A stretch of DNA of 5,061 bases, taken from positions 1 through 5,061 of the forward strand of contig CALKJX010000073.1 of the NCBI GenBank assembly GCA_937995555.1, written 5' to 3'. The notes beneath the pieces are model-generated. The model did not search any database. It was not told the DNA's origin and saw nothing but the letters and a program-made list of their open reading frames with translations. Below, piece by piece: positions 1-5,061 of the stretch. The stretch comes from an uncultured Elioraea sp. (GTDB taxonomy: Bacteria; Pseudomonadota; Alphaproteobacteria; Acetobacterales; Acetobacteraceae). Positions within the stretch are counted from its first letter, which is position 1. Every line of letters begins with the position of its first letter. The position numbers were made by a program, and so were the translations under genes.

Positions 1-221
1 TCGCCGAGGTCGAGCGGGTGATGCTCTACGTGATCCGCCAGGTCGCCGAGGCGCGCGGCCTGACCATGGTTGTGCAGCGCCAGGCGATCGTGCTCGCGGT
101 CGAGGACCATGACATCAGCGAGGCGGTGGCGAACCAGCTCAACCGGGCGCTGACCTCCGTGCCGCTCGACCCCGATCCGGCCGAGGCGCCGGCTGCCAGC
201 CCGCCCGCGCGCCGCAACTGA
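1..221 (+). CDS. OmpH/Skp-family periplasmic outer-membrane-protein chaperone, C-terminal part (5' end outside window)
   Basis: The last 72 codons of a gene that enters from the left are read in the frame beginning at base 3 and end at TGA 219-221. Skp/OmpH proteins are periplasmic trimers that hold unfolded outer-membrane proteins on their way to the BAM complex. The visible part fits the end of the family: a helix with a conserved small-residue and basic pattern (IRQVAEARGLTMVVQRQAIV) returns from the coiled-coil arms, then comes the strand leading to the conserved 'D-I-(S/T)-x-x-V-x-x-x-L-N' ending, here DISEAVANQLNRAL. After that, about 25 Ala/Pro-rich residues form a low-complexity tail. 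The signal peptide and coiled-coil arms lie outside the window. An in-frame GTG at 18 is internal to the gene and not a likely start. The gene lies 7 nt upstream of lpxD, the standard bamA-ompH-lpxD order in proteobacteria, which supports the call. The family is secure; whether to name it skp or ompH is a matter of convention. Confidence 0.85.
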   Translation, partial: AEVERVMLYVIRQVAEARGLTMVVQRQAIVLAVEDHDISEAVANQLNRALTSVPLDPDPAEAPAASPPARRN

Positions 222-228
222 GCCTGTC

Positions 229-1263
229 GTGATCGGCGACCCCCGGTTCTTCCCGGGCGCGGGGCCGTTTCCGCTCGCCCGCCTCGCCGAGGCGACCGGG
301 GCGGCGCTCGGCCCCGATGCCGATCCGGCGCGCTCGATCGCGGGCGTCGCCCCGTTGCAGGCCGCTGGACCGGACCGGATCGCCTTTCTCGACAACCGCC
401 GCTACCTGCCGGCATTGGCCGGCTCGCGGGCGGGCGCCTGCATCCTCGACCCGGTCCATGCCGGCCACGCGCCGGTCGGCATGGCGCTGCTGCTGACGGC
501 GAAGCCTTATCTCGCCTGGGCACGCGTGGCCGCGCTGTTCCATCCGCCCCCGGCCGTGGTGCCGGGGCTCCATCCGTCCGCGACCGTCGCCCCTGACGCT
601 TTGCTCGGACCGGGGATCGCGGTCGGTCCCGGCGCGGTGATCGGCGCCCGCGCAGCGATCGGTGCCGGGACGGTCATCGGCCCTCTGGCCGTGGTGGGCG
701 AGGGGGTGGTGCTCGGCCGCGACTGCCGGATCGGCGCGGGCGTGGTGATCAGCCACTGCATCGCCGGCGACCGGGTGGTGCTGCATCCGGGCGTCAAGGT
801 CGGGCAGGAGGGGTTCGGTTTCGCCGAGGGTCCCGACGGCTTCGTCACCGTTCCGCAGCTCGGCCGGGTGCTGCTCGGCGATGACGTCGAGATCGGCGCG
901 AACACCACGATCGACCGCGGCTCGTCCGCCGACACCGTGGTTGGTTCCGGCACGCGCATGGACAATCTGGTGCAGATCGGGCACAACGTCCGCCTCGGTC
1001 GGTGTTGTGTGGTCGTCGCCCAGTCGGGCATTTCCGGATCGACAATCCTGGATGATTTCGTGGTGGTTGCCGCGCAGGCTGGCGTGACGGGACATCTGCG
1101 GATCGGCCGGCAGGCCCGGATCGGGGCCCAGGCCGGGGTGATGGACGATGTGCCCGCGCGCACCGATGTACTCGGCAGTCCCGCCCGCCCGGCGCGCGAG
1201 TTCTGGCGGGCCGTGGCCACACTCTACCGGGCGGCGCGCGAGGGGCGACGCAAGGCGGATTGA
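229..1263 (+). CDS. lpxD: UDP-3-O-(3-hydroxyacyl)glucosamine N-acyltransferase LpxD
   Basis: LpxD moves a 3-hydroxyacyl chain from ACP to the 2-amino group of UDP-3-O-acyl-glucosamine, the third step of lipid A synthesis, in the cytoplasm. The product is 344 aa, close to the 341 aa of E. coli LpxD. Residues about 1-108 form the uridine-binding LpxD N-terminal domain, opening with a family-typical DPRFF. Residues about 115-305 form a left-handed beta helix of hexapeptide repeats (many I-G-x-G units). A short C-terminal helix (EFWRAVATLYRAAREG) ends the protein. The catalytic His is His252 in QIGHN, and a second conserved His, His289 in TGH, is 37 residues later, the same spacing as His239/His276 in E. 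coli. Gly303 aligns without gaps to the E. coli acyl-chain ruler Met290. The start is GTG at 229, 7 nt after the ompH stop; there is no strong Shine-Dalgarno sequence, so coupled translation is likely. The C-terminal helical part looks shorter than in E. coli. Confidence 0.96.
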   Translation: MIGDPRFFPGAGPFPLARLAEATGAALGPDADPARSIAGVAPLQAAGPDRIAFLDNRRYLPALAGSRAGACILDPVHAGHAPVGMALLLTAKPYLAWARVAALFHPPPAVVPGLHPSATVAPDALLGPGIAVGPGAVIGARAAIGAGTVIGPLAVVGEGVVLGRDCRIGAGVVISHCIAGDRVVLHPGVKVGQEGFGFAEGPDGFVTVPQLGRVLLGDDVEIGANTTIDRGSSADTVVGSGTRMDNLVQIGHNVRLGRCCVVVAQSGISGSTILDDFVVVAAQAGVTGHLRIGRQARIGAQAGVMDDVPARTDVLGSPARPAREFWRAVATLYRAAREGRRKAD

Positions 1264-1265
1264 CG

Positions 1266-1760
1266 ATGGACGGGACGGACGCGGCCGTGACGGCTGAGCC
1301 CAAGGCCGAATCGAGGCGCATCGAGGCGCTGGACATCGCGCGCATCATGCACGCGATTCCGCATCGCTTCCCGTTCCTGCTGGTGGATCGGGTGGTCGAT
1401 GTGGTGCCGAACGCGAGCGCGATCGGCATCAAGAACGTCTCGATCAACGAGAACTACTTCCAGGGCCACTTCCCGACGCATCCGGTGATGCCGGGCGTGC
1501 TGATCATCGAGAGCATGGCTCAGACCGCGGCCGTGCTGGTGGTGCAGACGCTGGGCGACGATGCGGCCGGCAAGCTTGTCTATTTCATGATGGTCGAGAA
1601 CGCGAAGTTCCGCCGCCCCGTCGTTCCCGGCGATCAGATGCGCATCCATGTGCGCAAGGACCGCAACCGCGGCAATGTCTGGAAGTTCTCGGCCGAGGCG
1701 AAGGTCGACGGCCAGGTCGTGGCCGAATCCACCTTCGCGGCGATGATCCTGGACCGCTGA
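1266..1760 (+). CDS. fabZ: 3-hydroxyacyl-[acyl-carrier-protein] dehydratase FabZ
   Basis: FabZ is the hot-dog-fold dehydratase that turns (3R)-hydroxyacyl-ACP into trans-2-enoyl-ACP in type II fatty acid synthesis. It competes with LpxA and LpxD for the hydroxyacyl-ACP pool. The product is 164 aa, against about 150 for E. coli; the excess is a polar N-terminal extension of about 20 residues before the family start (IARIMHAIPHRFPFLLVDR, residues 24-42). The catalytic pair is visible: His68 in YFQGHFP and Glu82 in LIIESMAQ, 14 residues apart as in characterised FabZ enzymes. The C-terminal half has the usual VENAKFRRPVVPGDQ segment. I chose ATG 1266, two nt after the lpxD stop, because AAGGCGG at 1252-1258 makes a fair ribosome-binding site 7 nt upstream. 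A TTG at 1260 would overlap the lpxD stop and add only two residues. The place between lpxD and lpxA is the classic one. FabA is excluded by the length, the neighbours and the FabZ-type ESMAQ motif. Confidence 0.97.
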   Translation: MDGTDAAVTAEPKAESRRIEALDIARIMHAIPHRFPFLLVDRVVDVVPNASAIGIKNVSINENYFQGHFPTHPVMPGVLIIESMAQTAAVLVVQTLGDDAAGKLVYFMMVENAKFRRPVVPGDQMRIHVRKDRNRGNVWKFSAEAKVDGQVVAESTFAAMILDR

Positions 1761-1764
1761 GGCG

Positions 1765-2613
1765 ATGCCCGAAGTCCACAGCACGGCGCAGGTCGCGCCC
1801 GGGGCGCGACTCGCGCAGGGTGTCCGCGTCGGCCCGTATGCGGTGATCGGCGCCGACGTGGCGATCGGCGAGGGTGCCGAGATCGCCTCGCATGTCGTGA
1901 TCGAGGGCCACACCACGCTCGGGCCCGGCGTGCGCGTTATGCCCTTCGCCACGATCGGCCTGCCGCCGCAGGACGTGAAGTACAAGGGCGAGCCGACGCG
2001 CGTCGAGATCGGCCCGCGCACCCTGGTGCGCGAGCACGCGACGATCCATCGCGGCAGCGTGGGCGGCGGCCTGACGCGCATCGGCGCCGACTGCATGATC
2101 ATGTGCGTGGCGCACGTGGCGCATGACTGCGAACTCGGCGACGGCGTGATCGTCGCCAACAACGTCATGTTCGGCGGCCACGTGAAGGTCGGCGACGCCG
2201 CCTATATCGGCGGCGGCGCGGCGATCCACCAGTTCGTGCGGATCGGCCGCAATGCCGCCGTCGGCGGCATGAGCGGCGTCGAGGGCGACGTGATTCCGTT
2301 CGGGCTGGTGATGGGCAACCGCGCGCGGCTGACCGGGCTCAATCTCGTCGGGCTGAAGCGCCGCGGCTTCGCGCGCGCCGAGATCAACGCGCTGCGCGCC
2401 GCCTTCCGGCTGCTGTTCCGCGACGAGAACGGCACCTTCGCGCTGCGCGTCGCCGAGGCCGCGCGCCGGCATGCGACCGACGTCCTGGTGCAGGAGGTGA
2501 TCGGCTTCATGCGCGCGGGCGGGCGCCGTCCGCTCTGCCGTGCGGCCGGCCCGGCCGAGCTCGATCTCGGCGAGGAGGCCGAGGCCAACGGGGCGGTCGA
2601 GACCGCCGCCTGA
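1765..2613 (+). CDS. lpxA: Acyl-[ACP]--UDP-N-acetylglucosamine O-acyltransferase LpxA
   Basis: LpxA catalyses the first step of lipid A synthesis, moving a 3-hydroxyacyl chain from ACP to the 3-OH of UDP-GlcNAc; it works as a cytoplasmic homotrimer. The protein is 282 aa (E. coli 262). Residues about 3-185 are a left-handed beta helix of hexapeptide repeats, followed by a helical C-terminal domain entered through the conserved GLKRRGF. The diagnostic block AHVAHDC carries the catalytic His120 (E. coli His125). QDVKYKGEPT holds Asp70 and Lys72 (E. coli Asp74/Lys76), GGH holds His139, and IHQF holds His155/Gln156. Gly168 in VGGMSG aligns to E. coli Gly173, the acyl-length ruler. About 20 extra residues at the C terminus are Ala/Glu-rich (EEAEANGAVETAA) and probably disordered. 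The start is ATG 1765, four nt after the fabZ stop, with GAGG too close to serve as a standard ribosome-binding site, so coupling to fabZ is likely. I cannot tell from sequence whether UDP-GlcNAc or its 3-amino analogue is the acceptor. Confidence 0.97.
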   Translation: MPEVHSTAQVAPGARLAQGVRVGPYAVIGADVAIGEGAEIASHVVIEGHTTLGPGVRVMPFATIGLPPQDVKYKGEPTRVEIGPRTLVREHATIHRGSVGGGLTRIGADCMIMCVAHVAHDCELGDGVIVANNVMFGGHVKVGDAAYIGGGAAIHQFVRIGRNAAVGGMSGVEGDVIPFGLVMGNRARLTGLNLVGLKRRGFARAEINALRAAFRLLFRDENGTFALRVAEAARRHATDVLVQEVIGFMRAGGRRPLCRAAGPAELDLGEEAEANGAVETAA

Positions 2614-2616
2614 TCC

Positions 2617-3444
2617 GTGACCGGGAACAAGCTCGGCATCATCGCCGGCGGCGGGCAGGTGCCCGCGCAGCTCGCCGCCGCCGTCGCCGCCACCGGCCGC
2701 CCCCTGTTCGTGCTCGCGCTCGAAGGTCACGCCGACCGCGCGAGCCTCGCCGCGTTTCCCAACGCCGCCGTCCGCCTCGGCGCGGTGGGCGAGGGGCTCG
2801 CGCAATTGCGCGCGCATGGCGTCACCGATCTCGTGCTGGTCGGCACGGTGCGCCGGCCCTCGCTGCTCACGCTCATGCCCGACGCGGAGGGCGCGCGGCT
2901 GCTCGCGCGCATCGGGCGTGCCGCCTTCGCCGGCGATGACGGCCTGCTCGCCGCCATCGTGCGTGTGCTCGAGGAGGAAGGGTTCCGTGTGCACGGCGTG
3001 CAGGCGGTGATGGCGGGGCTCACCGCGCCTGAGGGGATCCTCACCGCGCGTGCGCCGACCCCCGAGGACGACGCCGACATCCTGCGGGGTTCTGCGGTCT
3101 GCCGCCTGCTCGGCGAGGCCGATGTCGGCCAGGCGGTGGTGGTGCAGCAGGGGCTCGTGCTCGGCGTCGAGGCGATCGAGGGCACGGATGCGCTTCTCGC
3201 GCGCTGCGCCGGGCTGCGCCGCGACGGCCCCGGTGGCGTCCTGGTCAAGCGGGCCAAGCCCGGCCAGGAGTTGCGCGCGGATCTGCCGACCATCGGCGTG
3301 CGCACGGTCGAGGGCGCGGCCGCGGCGCGGCTCGTGGGAATCGCGATCGAGGCCGAGCGGACGTTGATGCCGGAACGCGCGGCGACCATCGACGCGGCCA
3401 ATGCGCGCGGTCTCTTTCTGGTCGCGCGCCGCTTCACGCCCTGA
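2617..3444 (+). CDS. lpxI: UDP-2,3-diacylglucosamine pyrophosphatase LpxI (formerly DUF1009)
   Basis: LpxI hydrolyses UDP-2,3-diacylglucosamine to lipid X and UMP, the fourth step of lipid A synthesis. It replaces LpxH in alphaproteobacteria and some other bacteria, and is unrelated to LpxH, a metallophosphoesterase. The 275-aa product matches the family in length (Caulobacter about 283) and has its landmarks. Near the N terminus is KLGIIAGGGQVP (residues 5-16), then GAVGEGLAQLRAHGV (55-69) and LVGTVRRPSL (74-83). GDDGLLAAIVRVLEEEGF (106-123) leads to the C-terminal domain with AVVVQQGLVLGVEAIEGTD (173-191), LVKRAKPGQ and the hallmark ADLPTIG, whose Asp222 corresponds to the essential Asp of Caulobacter LpxI. 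The start is GTG 2617, three nt after the lpxA stop; the family N terminus begins within a few residues, so this start is well placed despite a weak ribosome-binding site. In many alphaproteobacteria lpxB follows directly; here it does not. Confidence 0.94.
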   Translation: MTGNKLGIIAGGGQVPAQLAAAVAATGRPLFVLALEGHADRASLAAFPNAAVRLGAVGEGLAQLRAHGVTDLVLVGTVRRPSLLTLMPDAEGARLLARIGRAAFAGDDGLLAAIVRVLEEEGFRVHGVQAVMAGLTAPEGILTARAPTPEDDADILRGSAVCRLLGEADVGQAVVVQQGLVLGVEAIEGTDALLARCAGLRRDGPGGVLVKRAKPGQELRADLPTIGVRTVEGAAAARLVGIAIEAERTLMPERAATIDAANARGLFLVARRFTP

Positions 3445-3474
3445 GCGCGTCCGCCTACTCTGCCCCCGTCATCC

Positions 3475-3483
3475 GAGGAGGGA
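3475..3483 (+). promoter_or_regulatory. Strong Shine-Dalgarno sequence of gloA
   Basis: GAGGAGGGA contains a perfect AGGAGG (3476-3481), six nt before ATG 3488. It is the only textbook ribosome-binding site in the window and decides the gloA start: the reading frame stays open upstream into lpxI, but only this ATG has such a site and matches the family N terminus. The other genes start within a few bases of the previous stop with weak sites, so this marks gloA as an independently initiated translation unit. I see no convincing -35/-10 pair or terminator hairpin in the 43-nt gap 3445-3487. Confidence 0.8.
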
Positions 3484-3487
3484 CTCC

Positions 3488-3886
3488 ATGAGTGACGGGC
3501 GTTTCCTGCACACCATGATCCGGGTCGGCGATCTCGACCGCAGCGTGAAGTTCTACACCGAGCTGCTCGGCATGAAGGAGCTGCGCCGCCGCGACGTGCC
3601 CGAGGGCAAGTACACGCTCGCCTTCGTCGGCTATGGCGACGAGGCATCGAACGCGGTGATCGAGCTCACCTACAACTACGGAGTCGACAAGTACGAGCTC
3701 GGCAACGCCTTCGGCCATCTCGCGATCGGCGTGCCCGACATCAAGAGCGCGGTCGAGAAGGTGCGCGCCGCCGGCGGCAAGGTGACGCGCGAGCCGGGAC
3801 CGGTGAAGTTCGGCACCACCGTGATCGCCTTCGTCGAGGATCCGGACGGCTACAAGATCGAGCTGATCGAACGCAAGCCGTCCTGA
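3488..3886 (+). CDS. gloA: Lactoylglutathione lyase (glyoxalase I)
   Basis: Glyoxalase I converts the hemithioacetal of methylglyoxal and glutathione to S-lactoylglutathione, a cytoplasmic detoxification step completed by glyoxalase II. The 132-aa product closely tracks E. coli GloA (135 aa), with shared blocks LAFVGYG, AVIELTYN, GVDKYELG and TTVIAFVEDPDGYKIELIE. It has two beta-alpha-beta-beta-beta (VOC) modules, residues about 6-62 and 75-128. The four metal ligands are present: His8, Glu59, His77 and Glu125 (E. coli His5, Glu56, His74, Glu122). The short form, without the inserts found in eukaryotic and some Pseudomonas enzymes, belongs to the class known to be activated by nickel or cobalt rather than zinc; applying that here is inference. 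The start is fixed by a perfect AGGAGG six nt upstream. It lies 43 nt after lpxI and 7 nt before the maoC-like gene, with no evident pathway link to either side. Confidence 0.96.
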   Translation: MSDGRFLHTMIRVGDLDRSVKFYTELLGMKELRRRDVPEGKYTLAFVGYGDEASNAVIELTYNYGVDKYELGNAFGHLAIGVPDIKSAVEKVRAAGGKVTREPGPVKFGTTVIAFVEDPDGYKIELIERKPS

Positions 3887-3893
3887 GCAGGCG

Positions 3894-4364
3894 ATGGACC
3901 CGCGCGAGCGCTGGTTCGAGGACCACCGCGAGGGCGAGACGATCGCGTTCGGCGACCGCACGGTGACCGCCGAGCAGATCATCGCCTTCGCGCGCGAGTA
4001 CGATCCGCAATCCTTCCATCTGAGCGAGGAGGGCGGGCGCGCCACTCCCTATGGCGGCCTGATCGCCTCGGGCTGGCACACCGCCGCGCTCACCATGCGC
4101 ATGCTGGTCGACCATGTGCTGACGCGCCATGGGCTCGGCTCGCCGGGGCTCGATGAGCTGCGCTGGCTCGCGCCCGTACGGCCGGGTGATCGGCTGCGCT
4201 GGCGGGTCACCGTGCTGGAGGCACGGCGCTCGCGCTCCAAGCCCGATCGCGGCATCGTCCGCCAGCGCGTCGAGGCCTTCAACCAGAAGGGCGAACAGGT
4301 GCTGTCGTGGACGGCGGCGGGTCTCGTGCGCTGCCGCACGCCTGCGCCCGACGCGGTCGGCTGA
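3894..4364 (+). CDS. MaoC-family (R)-specific enoyl-CoA hydratase/dehydratase-like protein, substrate unknown
   Basis: This is a single hot-dog-domain MaoC-like protein of 156 aa. Relatives hydrate 2-enoyl-CoA or dehydrate 3-hydroxyacyl thioesters in fatty acid, polyhydroxyalkanoate or C4/C5 acyl-CoA pathways. The hydratase-2 signature is visible: an approach helix (AEQIIAFAREYD), then Asp37 and His42 in YDPQSFH, the same five-residue spacing as the catalytic Asp31/His36 of Aeromonas PhaJ, followed by TPYGGLIASGWHTAALTMR (residues 51-69). In place of the classical 'HG' turn of PhaJ it has SGWHT, typical of the broad MaoC-like family of alphaproteobacteria. A second conserved block, LDELRWLAPVRPGD (85-98), is the usual beta-strand region. 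The start at ATG 3894 is 7 nt after gloA, with only a weak GCAGG upstream. The TGA stop (4362-4364) overlaps the dnaE ATG by one base. The real substrate cannot be told; neighbours give no pathway clue beyond FabZ, which is also hot-dog-fold but clearly distinct. Confidence 0.88.
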   Translation: MDPRERWFEDHREGETIAFGDRTVTAEQIIAFAREYDPQSFHLSEEGGRATPYGGLIASGWHTAALTMRMLVDHVLTRHGLGSPGLDELRWLAPVRPGDRLRWRVTVLEARRSRSKPDRGIVRQRVEAFNQKGEQVLSWTAAGLVRCRTPAPDAVG

Positions 4365-5061
4365 TGGGCTTCGTCCACCTTCGCGTCCACTCCGCCTACT
4401 CGTTGTCCGAGGGCGCGATCAAGCTCGAGACGCTGCCCAGGCTCGCGGCCGAGGCGGGCATGCCGGCGGTGGCGCTGACCGATACCAACAACCTGTTCGG
4501 CGCGCTGGAGTTCTCCTCCGCCTGCGCCAAGGCCGGCATCCAGCCGATCGTCGGCATCGAGCTCGCGCTCGCGCGCGCGGGTGCGGACGCCGCGTCGCTC
4601 CACGCCGATCCGGTGGTCCTGCTGGCGAAGGACGAGCCGGGGCTCGCCAATCTCATGCGCCTCGCGTCGCGCGCGCATCTCGATCCCGCGCCCGGCGCGC
4701 CGCCGCATGTGCCGCTCGCGACGCTGCTCGATCATGCCGAGGGGCTGCTGCTGCTGACGGGGGGCATGCGCGGTCCGCTCGCGCGGTTGCTGCTCGACGG
4801 CCAGGAGGCGGCCGCGCGGCACTGGCTCGAACGCCTGGCCCATCGCTTCGGCGATCGGCTCTGCGTCGAGCTGCATCGTCATGGCGTCGCCGAGGAGCGC
4901 GTCGCCGAGCCGGCGATGCTCGCGCTCGCCGACGCGCTCGGCCTGCCGATCGTCGCGACCAATGACTGCTTCTTCGCAACCCCCGCGATGTACGAGGCGC
5001 ACGACGCGCTGCTCTGCATCGCCGACCGCCGGCTGCTCTCGGAGGAGGACCGCCGCCGTGT
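4364..5061 (+). CDS. dnaE: DNA polymerase III alpha subunit, N-terminal PHP domain (3' end outside window)
   Basis: This is the catalytic subunit of the replicative DNA polymerase; about 232 codons are visible of a protein usually near 1,150 aa. The start ATG at 4364 shares its A with the stop of the maoC-like gene (TGATG), and the frame stays open to the window edge. The N-terminal FVHLRVHSAYSLSEGAIK (residues 3-20) and MPAVALTDTNNLFGALEF (33-50), then AKAGIQPIVG (55-64), are the PHP domain as in alphaproteobacterial DnaE1. Further landmarks are LANLMRLAS, LELHRHG-like ELHRHG (about residues 170-175), LGLPIVATNDCFFA and MYEAHDALLCIADRR. His5 and His9 persist, but the position after Thr39-Asp40 is Thr41, where PHP domains with an intact metal site have His (TDH), so the metal centre is probably degenerate. 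The polymerase active site lies outside. I favour replicative dnaE over the error-prone dnaE2/imuC because of these DnaE1-type motifs and the absence of imuA/imuB beside it. Confidence 0.93.
   Translation, partial: MGFVHLRVHSAYSLSEGAIKLETLPRLAAEAGMPAVALTDTNNLFGALEFSSACAKAGIQPIVGIELALARAGADAASLHADPVVLLAKDEPGLANLMRLASRAHLDPAPGAPPHVPLATLLDHAEGLLLLTGGMRGPLARLLLDGQEAAARHWLERLAHRFGDRLCVELHRHGVAEERVAEPAMLALADALGLPIVATNDCFFATPAMYEAHDALLCIADRRLLSEEDRRR

Noticed and set aside
139..1095. Minus-strand open frame of 318 codons opposite lpxD
   Set aside because: It is the antisense shadow of the lpxD hexapeptide repeats; the apparent His/Arg/Ala repeat pattern is the complement of I-G-x-G codons, not a protein family.
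601..1140. Periodic 18-bp-like sequence pattern suggesting a DNA tandem repeat or CRISPR-like array
   Set aside because: The periodicity comes from the hexapeptide (six-codon) repeats of the beta helix in LpxD; the same explains the pattern in lpxA at about 1770-2320. There are no exact repeats with spacers.
1794..1808. Perfect 7-bp inverted repeat CGCGCCC-G-GGGCGCG as a possible operator or hairpin
   Set aside because: It lies inside the lpxA coding sequence (Val-Ala-Pro-Gly-Ala-Arg), has a one-base spacer that cannot form a stable loop, and such palindromes are common by chance at this GC content.
1585..2994. Very long open frame on the minus strand (469 codons) opposite fabZ, lpxA and lpxI
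   Set aside because: Its translation is rich in His, Arg, Ala, Asp and Gly with no recognisable domain, and it lies opposite three confidently identified genes. High-GC genomes routinely give long antisense open frames because stop codons are rare.
3445..3487. Rho-independent terminator or promoter in the lpxI-gloA gap
   Set aside because: There is no stem-loop followed by a T run, and no convincing -35/-10 pair; only the Shine-Dalgarno sequence can be supported.
4129..4965. Plus-strand open frame of 278 codons in another frame over dnaE
   Set aside because: It is Arg/Ala/Ser-rich throughout, an off-frame reading of GC-rich coding DNA. The dnaE frame from 4364 shows conserved PHP motifs and is uninterrupted.
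4049..5002. Minus-strand open frame of 317 codons opposite maoC and dnaE
   Set aside because: It has low-complexity Arg/Glu/Gln-rich translation with no motif, while the plus strand reads clear MaoC and DnaE motifs throughout.

Overview
The window is a compact, all-plus-strand stretch of a GC-rich bacterial chromosome (roughly 70% G+C by eye, with strong G/C preference at third codon positions). It is dominated by early lipid A genes. LpxI in place of LpxH, the order ompH-lpxD-fabZ-lpxA-lpxI, and an E. coli-like short GloA with a proteobacterial-type DnaE together point to a Gram-negative alphaproteobacterium. The Rhodospirillales/Acetobacteraceae are a reasonable guess, but nothing here proves the family.

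Layout. Positions 1-221 hold the 3' end of an OmpH/Skp-family periplasmic chaperone gene. Then come lpxD (229-1263), fabZ (1266-1760), lpxA (1765-2613) and lpxI (2617-3444), with gaps of only 2-7 nt, so they are almost certainly one transcript with coupled translation. A 43-nt gap carrying a perfect Shine-Dalgarno sequence precedes a glyoxalase I gene (gloA, 3488-3886). A single-domain MaoC-like dehydratase gene (3894-4364) follows. Its stop codon overlaps by one base the start of dnaE (DNA polymerase III alpha subunit), which begins at 4364 and runs off the right edge. No stretch over 50 nt is non-coding. I see no RNA genes, mobile elements, CRISPR arrays or convincing terminators.

How the genes work together. 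FabZ dehydrates 3-hydroxyacyl-ACP toward membrane phospholipid. LpxA and LpxD take the same kind of 3-hydroxyacyl-ACP to load UDP-GlcNAc and then UDP-3-acyl-GlcN, and LpxI cleaves the UDP-diacyl-GlcN to lipid X. The usual next gene, lpxB, is not here: the run goes from lpxI to gloA, maoC and dnaE. Keeping dnaE downstream of the lpx block recalls the gammaproteobacterial order lpxD-fabZ-lpxA-lpxB-rnhB-dnaE, with lpxB-rnhB apparently replaced.

This is essentially a housekeeping region. I found no evidence of a novel defence, mobile or signalling system. The most useful second-look points are the acyl-chain ruler positions in LpxD (Gly303) and LpxA (Gly168), the missing lpxB, the uncharacterised MaoC gene coupled to dnaE, and the altered PHP motif in DnaE.
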